Positions 21,610 to 28,064 of a stretch of 30,154 nt of DNA are shown here, one piece after another. Both the position numbers and the translations under genes were made by a program. The notes under the pieces are model-generated. The model was not told the DNA's origin and ran no database searches. It worked only from the letters and a program-made list of their open reading frames with translations. The stretch lies in the NCBI GenBank assembly GCA_002420115.1, contig DIHK01000019.1, positions 1 through 30,154 of the forward strand. Direction: 5' to 3'. Origin of the DNA: Nitrospira sp. UBA5698. Lineage in GTDB: Bacteria > Nitrospirota > Nitrospiria > Nitrospirales > Nitrospiraceae. Every line of letters begins with the position of its first letter. Positions within the stretch are counted from its first letter, which is position 1.

Positions 21610-22335
21610 CTACTTGAAGAGACCCTTGATGGCCTGGGTCGCGGAGTCTACCGCTTTCTGGATGGTGTTGGTGGCGGTATGTATCCCAGCTGCAGTCATG
21701 GCCGTGCTGACCTGCTGGACGATCGAGCCGAGGATCTGTTTGGTGACTTCTCCGGCGGTGACGCCGTCTGATTTCCTGCCGATGTCTTGGAGGTGCACGT
21801 CGGGGATCGGTACCGAGACGGCTTGGCCATTGAGCAGTTCGGCACTCACGTGGGCTCTTGCGGACTTCACGTACAGATGTTCGATGAGGAGTTTCTTGCC
21901 TGACTCCGAGGGCTGAGCCTTCTGCTTATGATGGCCGATGGCGCGTTCGATGTTGCGTTGTAGTACATCGAGGTTACTGCCGCCGGCTGCATGCTCGTAC
22001 GTGATTTCCGGTTTGAGAAGGGTAAGTTCTTTGATCCGGATCACGTCGGTCGTCAGCGACTTGATATCGAGCGTCAGGCTGATTTCGTCGAATGACAGAG
22101 CCTGGTTGGTCTTGAAGCCGTCAGGGTTACCGACCACCAGCCCATACAACGCTGCCTTGCCATCGACGGGATTGATGGTGGTTTTTGAGAGGCTGATGGG
22201 CACACCGGTGATCTCAGGCCCATATCGGCGGATAGCGTCAGCGACCTGAGCATCCAGTGAGTCGTGCAGCCACCAGAGGCTTCCAGATAAGGCGACGACT
22301 CCAAGCGCTGCGATGCTGATCAGGAGTTTCTTCAT
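21610..22335 (-). CDS. AsmA-like envelope protein
   Basis: 241 aa. An N-terminal membrane anchor (LLISIAALGVVALSGSLWWL) is followed by DAQVADAIRRYGPEITGVPI and LSKTTINPVDGKAALYGLVV, the typical opening of AsmA/YicH-like and DUF748-like proteins, with repeated beta-strand patterns (ISLTLDIKSLTTDVIRIKEL, LLIEHLYVKSARAHVS). AsmA-like proteins span or line the periplasm and are linked to phospholipid or envelope transport; this one is short and has only the N-terminal part. An AAAGGTCG ribosome site and a promoter lie upstream. Confidence 0.72.
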   Translation of the reverse strand: MKKLLISIAALGVVALSGSLWWLHDSLDAQVADAIRRYGPEITGVPISLSKTTINPVDGKAALYGLVVGNPDGFKTNQALSFDEISLTLDIKSLTTDVIRIKELTLLKPEITYEHAAGGSNLDVLQRNIERAIGHHKQKAQPSESGKKLLIEHLYVKSARAHVSAELLNGQAVSVPIPDVHLQDIGRKSDGVTAGEVTKQILGSIVQQVSTAMTAAGIHTATNTIQKAVDSATQAIKGLFK

Positions 22336-22357
22336 GGATCTTGTTCGACCTTTTTGA

Positions 22358-22385
22358 AGTATAGCAAGGCAAGTTCAGGAGTCTA
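22358..22385 (-). promoter_or_regulatory. Candidate promoter for the AsmA-like gene
   Basis: On the minus strand TAGACT (22380-22385), 16-base spacer, TATACT (22358-22363). The transcript would start about 16 bases before the ATG. Confidence 0.42.
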
Positions 22386-22475
22386 TTGAGCCTGTTGGTG
22401 AGCGCGGTTCTTATCACGGGTCACTTCAGACTGAGTCGGTGATTGTGTCTGATGTGTCTTTCTCCGACCAACAGC

Positions 22476-22503
22476 GCCCGGTCAGAAGTTGTTCTGACCG
22501 GGC
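22476..22503. promoter_or_regulatory. 12-bp perfect stem-loop between divergent genes
   Basis: GCCCGGTCAGAA (22476-22487) pairs with TTCTGACCGGGC (22492-22503) over loop GTTG. It lies between the divergent AsmA-like gene and the exported protein at 22570, 66 bases before the latter. There is no T tract on either side. Between divergent starts a terminator is not expected, so it may be an operator, a leader hairpin or a repeat. Confidence 0.45.
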
Positions 22504-22569
22504 ACTGACTTGACGAATCGGAATGGGGTGGCTGAGAATACCAAATTTTCGTGAGCCAGAAAGGTCACT

Positions 22570-23082
22570 ATGAAGTTGCATCATGTGAAAAGGATGGTGT
22601 GTGCGATTGGGCTTCTGACGGCTGGGCTCGTCGGAGTCCCTGCATTTGCCCATGAAGATCGGACACCCACAGGCTCGTGGGAAGGGATTGCCCAGTCAAC
22701 CACGATACCGCTTTCTCCGTTGACCACCCTCTTGACGTTCGGTGCAGACGGCAATCTCGTCGAGTCACGCCGACTCTATCTCCCGCAGTCTCCGCTTGGC
22801 CCCGTGCTTGCCACTTCCGGTCACGGGGAGTGGCGCCGTTCGAAGAATGACAAATTTGAGGCCACGACCGTGCTGCTCTACCAAGGCGCTTCTGATCACC
22901 CCACTTCACCGGGCGTTGTCATTGGTCGGGAAAAGGTTCGGTATCAGTTTCAATTGATCCGCGGCGGCGAACAACTGCAAGGGACTATTTTGCTGGAGAT
23001 TCACGATGCCGCAGGCAACATTGTTTTCTCGGGTCCAGGGACCATCGAGGCGACACGTATCCGGCCTCAATCCTTACCGTAA
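22570..23082 (+). CDS. Exported protein of unknown function
   Basis: 170 aa. Signal peptide MKLHHVKRMVCAIGLLTAGL ending VPAFA-HEDR. The mature part looks like a small beta barrel: GSWEGIAQS, LTTLLTFGADGNLVESRRL, GEWRRSKNDKFEATTVLLY, VRYQFQLIRGGEQLQGTILL and a closing IVFSGPGTIEATR. The strand order with a G-x-W opening is reminiscent of lipocalin-like or 'hydrolase-inhibitor' barrels, but I cannot name a family. The ribosome site AAAGG is close before the ATG. It stands alone ahead of the moa operon, which has its own promoter. Confidence 0.78.
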   Translation: MKLHHVKRMVCAIGLLTAGLVGVPAFAHEDRTPTGSWEGIAQSTTIPLSPLTTLLTFGADGNLVESRRLYLPQSPLGPVLATSGHGEWRRSKNDKFEATTVLLYQGASDHPTSPGVVIGREKVRYQFQLIRGGEQLQGTILLEIHDAAGNIVFSGPGTIEATRIRPQSLP

Positions 23083-23115
23083 TGGTAGCTGACAGCCGAG
23101 TTGCCCTTCCCTTCC

Positions 23116-23145
23116 TTGACCTTCCTCTTTGGCGGCACCTATAAT
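23116..23145 (+). promoter_or_regulatory. Sigma70-type promoter of the moa operon
   Basis: TTGACC (23116-23121), 18-base spacer, perfect TATAAT (23140-23145). Start near 23152, leader about 36 bases, too short for a molybdenum-cofactor riboswitch. Confidence 0.7.
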
Positions 23146-23187
23146 TCCGCCAGCTCTTGACTGCAACATACTGATTCAACGGGAAAA

Positions 23188-23682
23188 ATGGCTGAATTCA
23201 CCCACTTCAACGAATCTGGTCGGGCTCGGATGGTCGACATCAGTGCCAAGGAGTCGACTGAACGGCTGGCTACTGCTCAAGCCACAGTCTTCTTACTTCC
23301 TGAAACCCTTGAAAAGATTCAACGTGGCAAGATCGCCAAGGGCGATGTCTTGGCCGTTGCTCAGGTCGCTGGTGTCATGGGCGCGAAGAAGACGCCGGAC
23401 CTGATTCCCATGTGTCATCCAATTGCGCTTACCAGCGTCGACATTGCCTTCAACGAAGACCCGCAGCCGGGTCCAGCAGGCCGCTGTTCGATTACCATTA
23501 CAGCCACGGCCAAGACGACAGGACCGACGGGAGTCGAAATGGAAGCCATGACGGCCGCGACGGTCGCGGCGTTGACCATTTATGACATGTGTAAGGCGGT
23601 CGATCGGGGAATGAGTGTTCGCGAGGTCTGCCTCTTGTCGAAATCAGGCGGAAAGTCGGGGACCTATACGAGGGAAGGCTGA
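23188..23682 (+). CDS. moaC: Cyclic pyranopterin monophosphate synthase
   Basis: 164 aa, full length. With MoaA it converts GTP to cyclic pyranopterin monophosphate: MoaC closes the ring of the 3',8-cyclo intermediate. Seen: MVDISAKESTERLATAQATV, GDVLAVAQVAGVMGAKKT, DLIPMCHPIALTSVDI with the active-site His, GVEMEAMTAATVAALTIYDM and the Lys/Asp of CKAVDRGM. First gene of moaC-moaDE-moaA, with only a weak ribosome site (GGGAAAA) but a strong promoter upstream; 15 bases separate it from the fusion gene. Confidence 0.97.
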   Translation: MAEFTHFNESGRARMVDISAKESTERLATAQATVFLLPETLEKIQRGKIAKGDVLAVAQVAGVMGAKKTPDLIPMCHPIALTSVDIAFNEDPQPGPAGRCSITITATAKTTGPTGVEMEAMTAATVAALTIYDMCKAVDRGMSVREVCLLSKSGGKSGTYTREG

Positions 23683-23697
23683 GGTCAAGGCTACGTC

Positions 23698-24399
23698 ATG
23701 ATGGTGACGATCAAGTTGTTCGGTATGACGAAACTGCTGGCGGGGAATCAGGGTTCCCTGTCGTTGAATGTGGTGAACGGCCGGCTGGTCAAGGACGTAG
23801 TCCGTGCCATCGAGATCAGCCACCCTGCAGTCGGAGAACTTATTCAGAAGAAGAAGGTGTTGGTGTCGGTGAATCAGGACATTGCGCACGAAGACACGAT
23901 GATCAGTGAGGGTGACGAGATCGCGCTGTTGCCGCCCTTTGCCGGAGGGAGTTCAATGAATACTGAGCCGGACGACAGCCAGTTTGTCCGTGTGCAGCGG
24001 GAGAATTTTTCTATTGATCAGGAGCTTGATCGCGTCAAGAGTCGGTCGAAACGGATTGGTGGTATTGCAACGTTCTTGGGCATCGCGCGTGATCGATCCC
24101 GCGGCAGAGATGTCGATGGGATTACGTTTGAGCACTATGAAGGGATGGCGCAGAAAAAGCTGCGCGAGATTCGTGAACGAGCCCTCAAAGAATTCGACAT
24201 TCTCGAGTTGTTGATTATTCATCGGTACGGAGCCATCACGATCGGGGAGAATATTGTGCTCATCATCGCCGGGGCGGAGCACCGCGCCGACGCGTTCACC
24301 GCCTGTCGGTGGGCCATCGACGAACTCAAGCAAATCACGCCGATCTGGAAACTGGAGCATACGCCGGAGGGAGAAGTCTGGGTCGAGGAACATCCGTAG
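23698..24399 (+). CDS. moaDE: MoaD-MoaE fusion (molybdopterin synthase)
   Basis: 233 aa. Residues 1-84 are MoaD, a ubiquitin-like sulfur carrier, ending LLPPFAGG. Residues from about 90 are MoaE: FSIDQELDRVKSRSKRIGGI, ATFLGIARDRSRGRDV, LIIHRYGAITIGENIVLII, EHRADAFTACRWAIDELK and PIWKLEH with the active-site Lys. Together they insert the dithiolene sulfurs into cyclic pyranopterin monophosphate. MoaD normally needs a free C-terminal Gly-Gly for thiocarboxylation; here it is internal (83-84), as in the mycobacterial MoaX fusion, which is cleaved after the Gly-Gly. An internal GGAGGGAG (23944-23951) and in-frame ATG 23956 (Met87) could also give free MoaE. Confidence 0.93.
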   Translation: MMVTIKLFGMTKLLAGNQGSLSLNVVNGRLVKDVVRAIEISHPAVGELIQKKKVLVSVNQDIAHEDTMISEGDEIALLPPFAGGSSMNTEPDDSQFVRVQRENFSIDQELDRVKSRSKRIGGIATFLGIARDRSRGRDVDGITFEHYEGMAQKKLREIRERALKEFDILELLIIHRYGAITIGENIVLIIAGAEHRADAFTACRWAIDELKQITPIWKLEHTPEGEVWVEEHP

Positions 24400-24451
24400 G
24401 CATTAGGTAAGGTGTGAGGGGTAAAAAGTTTTCGAGGGGAAGAGGAAGCCG

Positions 24452-25516
24452 GTGAGTTCAGAATCTATCAGTGCTGATCTTCCATCTGTGGTCGACACCT
24501 TTGGTCGTCCGCTCGGCAGTCTGCGGTTGTCCGTGACGGATCGCTGTAATCTTCGCTGCAGTTACTGCATGCCGGAGCCCGAGTATGTTTGGCTGCCGCG
24601 AGAGAACATCTTAAGCTTTGAAGAAATGGCGACGCTGGTGGGCGCTTTCACCGACTTGGGCGTCGACAAGGTCAGGTTGACAGGTGGGGAGCCTCTGTTG
24701 CGAAGAGACCTGGCGCGGCTGGTCCGGTTACTCAGACAAAATCGGTGCATCACTGAAGTTGCCTTGACGACGAACGGCATCCTCCTGGCTGAACAGGCGC
24801 AAGAACTCTATGAAGCGGGGCTTGATCGGATTACGGTCAGTCTCGATACCCTCCGCCCGGAGCGATTTCGCCAATTGACCAGACGGGATGAATTTTCACG
24901 TGTGGTCGAGGGGATTGAATCGGTCGGAAAGGTGGGATTCCCGAATCTGAAGCTCGACACGGTGGCGATTCGTGGATTCAATGACGATGAGCTGATCTCG
25001 TTGATTGAGTTTGCCAAGCACTTCCAGGCCGAGGTGCGGTTTATCGAGTACATGGATGTCGGAGGCGCGAATGAATGGAATCCAGATAAGGTGTTGTCGC
25101 AGGACCGCATCCTCGATCTGTTAGGCCGGTGGTACGGCCAGATCATCCCGATTCCCGGGCGTGGTGCAGCTCCAGCCCAACGATTTCGCTTGCCGGATGG
25201 GACGATCTTTGGGATTATTCCCTCGACGACTCAGCCTTTCTGCGCCCATTGCGATCGTAGCCGCGTGACCGCCGACGGGATTTGGTATGTGTGCTTGTAT
25301 GCTGCATCGGGTGTGGATCTACGGAAATCGCTTCGGCGGGGTGCCAGTTCCGCAGAGATGCGAGAGCTGATTCGCTCCCTGTGGACGGCTCGTCGTGATC
25401 GTGGAGCTGAGGAGCGGAAGGCGCTTGAACGGTTTGGCCTCCGGTCCAGCGGGCTGATCGGTATCGACCAGCTCCGAGAAGATCCTCACTTGGAAATGCA
25501 TGCTCGAGGCGGATGA
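24452..25516 (+). CDS. moaA: GTP 3',8-cyclase
   Basis: 354 aa, GTG start with GAGGAAG upstream. Radical SAM enzyme for the first step of molybdopterin synthesis. The N-terminal cluster is CNLRCSYC (Cys 32, 36, 39), followed by VRLTGGEPLLRRDL, ITVSLDTLRPERF and RFIEYMDVGG. The second, GTP-binding cluster is FCAHCDRSRVTADGIWYVCL (C-x2-C-x13-C). The C-terminus is the Gly-Gly that MoaA needs for activity. It closes the moa operon; moaB, mogA and moeA are not in the window. Confidence 0.97.
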   Translation: MSSESISADLPSVVDTFGRPLGSLRLSVTDRCNLRCSYCMPEPEYVWLPRENILSFEEMATLVGAFTDLGVDKVRLTGGEPLLRRDLARLVRLLRQNRCITEVALTTNGILLAEQAQELYEAGLDRITVSLDTLRPERFRQLTRRDEFSRVVEGIESVGKVGFPNLKLDTVAIRGFNDDELISLIEFAKHFQAEVRFIEYMDVGGANEWNPDKVLSQDRILDLLGRWYGQIIPIPGRGAAPAQRFRLPDGTIFGIIPSTTQPFCAHCDRSRVTADGIWYVCLYAASGVDLRKSLRRGASSAEMRELIRSLWTARRDRGAEERKALERFGLRSSGLIGIDQLREDPHLEMHARGG

Positions 25517-25902
25517 GATTCTATCCAACGGATTTGCTACAATGGACCCCATCCTCAACGGGGTTATGGCAGTCCATCGTTTAACAATTGATCATGCAAG
25601 GGATTGGGTTCACTCCAGCATGACTCCGGAGACGGGGTGGATATCCTATCGAGAAGCCATGATGTTCTCGACGCTGTCATGACGGTGCTGGCTCCTGGCC
25701 TTGAGTGCTGTGGTCCTCTGGTGGGCCCTCGGCCACGCCCTGGTGTGGTTGAGTTGGCCCGGTCTCTATCGCGGCGAGTGAAGTCGGTTTGCTCATTCGG
25801 TCGATGGTAAGTGGGCGGACGACGTGATGGGAAGCGATATCCGGTTGAGGTGTGGGCCCACAGTAATGTTTCCCTGAATAGGCTCGGAAATGAGAGGGTG
25901 CG
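25517..25902 (+). other. 386-base gap between moaA and accD
   Basis: No firm gene. One plus frame reads through from about 25500, hits a TGA at 25680-25682, then continues CWLLALSAVVLWWALGHALV to a stop near 25780, a clean membrane helix that lacks a start codon with a ribosome site. A 12-bp palindrome TGTGGGCCCACA lies at 25851-25862. The promoter of accD should be in this gap. Confidence 0.4.
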
Positions 25903-26739
25903 ATGGCCTGGTTTAAAAAAGAGAAGCCTAACGATTCCATTCCTCCTCCACGCTCAAAAGGCAGCGAGGGAATGTGGCTCAAGTGCAACCATTGCCGTGA
26001 GATCGTCTATCGGAAGGAAGTCGACCGCAACAACAAGGTCTGCCCAAAGTGCGAGTATCATTTCCCGATTTCTGTGACGGAACGGATCGGGTTACTCATC
26101 GATCTTGGCACGTTCAAAGAATGGGATGCCGGATTGGAAGCGCAGGATCCCTTGGCGTTTCAGGACACCAAGCCCTATCGTGAACGGGTGAAGGCTCACC
26201 AGGAAAAGACAGGACGCAAGGATGCCTTGGTGATCGGAGAAGGGTTGGTGAATGGAAGCCGTATCGTATTGTGTGTGTTCGACTTCAGCTTTATGGGCGG
26301 GAGTATGGGTTCGGTCGTCGGTGAAAAACTCTGTCGTGCCATCGATCGTGCGTTGGAACTGAAACTACCCGTGATCCTGGTAACCGCATCGGGTGGAGCC
26401 CGGATGCAAGAGGGCATTCTCTCATTGATGCAGATGGCCAAAACCTCGACGTCCGTGGCGAAGCTGGGTGAGGCCAAGCTGCCGTTCATCTCCATTCTCT
26501 CTGACCCAACATTCGGCGGAGTCACGGCCAGTGTGGCGATGTTAGGTGATGTGATCATTGCGGAACCCAAGGCCCTGATCGGGTTTGCAGGTCCTCGCGT
26601 GATCGAGCAAACGATTAAGCAGCAACTACCCGACCAGTTTCAGCGTGCCGAATTTCTGCTCGAACACGGCATGATCGACATGATCGTTGAACGTCGGCGT
26701 TTGAAGGAGACGGTCGGCACCCTCGTAAATCATTTTTAG
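25903..26739 (+). CDS. accD: Acetyl-CoA carboxylase carboxyltransferase subunit beta
   Basis: 278 aa, full length; GAGAGGG precedes the ATG. With AccA it transfers the carboxyl group from biotin to acetyl-CoA, the committed step of fatty acid synthesis. The N-terminal zinc ribbon has Cys 28, 31, 47 and 50 (CNHC and CPKC). The carboxyltransferase core shows GEGLVNGSRIVLCVFDFSFM, GGSMGSVVGEKLCRAID, VTASGGARMQEGILSLMQMA and LSDPTFGGVTASVAMLGD, and closes with GFAGPRVIEQTIKQQLP. folC follows after 25 bases; the accD-folC order is a common bacterial arrangement. Confidence 0.98.
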   Translation: MAWFKKEKPNDSIPPPRSKGSEGMWLKCNHCREIVYRKEVDRNNKVCPKCEYHFPISVTERIGLLIDLGTFKEWDAGLEAQDPLAFQDTKPYRERVKAHQEKTGRKDALVIGEGLVNGSRIVLCVFDFSFMGGSMGSVVGEKLCRAIDRALELKLPVILVTASGGARMQEGILSLMQMAKTSTSVAKLGEAKLPFISILSDPTFGGVTASVAMLGDVIIAEPKALIGFAGPRVIEQTIKQQLPDQFQRAEFLLEHGMIDMIVERRRLKETVGTLVNHF

Positions 26740-26764
26740 GTTCCTGTATCCTCCCGGCTTGTTG

Positions 26765-28063
26765 ATGAGCGATGCCTCAGTGATCGAATATCTCTATGGT
26801 CTCCAGAAACACGGCATCAAGCTGGGTCTGGAGACGATGCGCGTGTTATTGGATCGAGTGGGTCGTCCGCAGTCGTCGCTTCAGGTCCTCCATGTCGGGG
26901 GCACGAACGGCAAAGGATCCACGGCTTCAATGGCAGCGGCGGTCCTTCACCGTGCCGGTCGACGTGTCGGGCTGTATACGTCCCCCCACCTTGTCGACTT
27001 TCGTGAACGCATTCGTGTCAACGGTGAGATGATTCCAGAGGATCGGGTCGAGGCGCTCCTCGCGCGATTGCGTGCGGTGCTGACGGATGACCTGCATCCG
27101 ACGTTTTTTGAGATGACCACGGCTCTCGCCTTTCTGCATTTTGCCGAATCAGCAGTGGATGTTGCCGTTCTTGAGGTTGGGTTGGGGGGACGGTTTGATG
27201 CGACCAATGTGGTTGAGCAGCCGCTGGCCTGTGCGATTACGACGATCGGCATGGACCATCAAGAGTATTTGGGAACGACGGAAGAGGCCATTGCCTTTGA
27301 AAAAGGTGGGATCATTAAGCCCTGCGTGCCGGTGGTGCTCGGCCGGATGGGGCAGGAGGCAGAACAAGTCTTGTCCCGTCTCGCCAAGGATCGCTCTGCA
27401 CCACTCTGGCGTCTTGGTCGAGAATTCTCTCTTGAGCGGGCTCGCGACGGGCGACTGGTGTATCGAGGGGGCACGCATGTGATTGAGGGGGTGGAGTGCG
27501 GCTTGGTCGGTCGCCACCAATGGGACAATGCCGCCTGCGCGTTGGCGCTCCTGGAGGCAGCCGATCAACGAGGAATGACCTTGGACGAGGGGGCGGTCTT
27601 GGAAGGTTTGCGGACGGTCTCTTGGGAAGGGCGTTTGGAAGCGATCGACGAAGCACCCCATGTGGTGCTCGATGGGGCGCATAACCCAGCTGCGGCAGAG
27701 GCGCTTGCACGGTATCTCACTGATTATGCCGCCCAGCACCCGGATTCACGGATTATCCTCGTCTGGGGCATGATGCGGGACAAGGATCATCGGGGATTTA
27801 TCACCCCACTCTTGCCGGTGGTCTCAGAGATCGTTTTGACTCAAGCGGCCCTCGCACGATCTGCCACGGTTCACGAGCTTCGTGCGGTGCTGGATGAATG
27901 GTCGGGACCGGTGCAAGAGGCGATGCTTCCGACGGACGCGGTGGCCCTTGCCAGAGGGCGGGCGATGGCGAGTGATCTTATCTGCATCACCGGCTCCCTT
28001 ATGCTCCTCGGGGATATCAAAGCGGCAATACGTGGCTGTGATCTGTCTCCGATTCGCGGCTAG
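26765..28063 (+). CDS. folC: Folylpolyglutamate synthase / dihydrofolate synthase
   Basis: 432 aa from ATG 26765; two TTG codons immediately before it are possible starts. It adds Glu to dihydropteroate and further Glu residues to folates, using ATP. Mur-ligase fold: P-loop HVGGTNGKGSTAS, VGLYTSPHLVDFRERIRVNG, ALAFLHFAESAVDVAVLEVG with LGGRFDATNV, the carbamylated-Lys region AFEKGGIIKPCVP, HQWDNAACALAL, and VVLDGAHNPAAAEALARYL. No clear ribosome site, so coupling to accD is likely. It ends one base before the lptD ATG. Confidence 0.96.
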   Translation: MSDASVIEYLYGLQKHGIKLGLETMRVLLDRVGRPQSSLQVLHVGGTNGKGSTASMAAAVLHRAGRRVGLYTSPHLVDFRERIRVNGEMIPEDRVEALLARLRAVLTDDLHPTFFEMTTALAFLHFAESAVDVAVLEVGLGGRFDATNVVEQPLACAITTIGMDHQEYLGTTEEAIAFEKGGIIKPCVPVVLGRMGQEAEQVLSRLAKDRSAPLWRLGREFSLERARDGRLVYRGGTHVIEGVECGLVGRHQWDNAACALALLEAADQRGMTLDEGAVLEGLRTVSWEGRLEAIDEAPHVVLDGAHNPAAAEALARYLTDYAAQHPDSRIILVWGMMRDKDHRGFITPLLPVVSEIVLTQAALARSATVHELRAVLDEWSGPVQEAMLPTDAVALARGRAMASDLICITGSLMLLGDIKAAIRGCDLSPIRG

Positions 28064-28064
28064 C

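Noticed and set aside
23146..23187. Molybdenum-cofactor riboswitch ahead of moaC
   Set aside because: The leader after the promoter is only about 36 bases, too short for that riboswitch.
27149..27739. 196-aa minus-strand frame
   Set aside because: Antisense of folC, which has all its family motifs in the plus frame.
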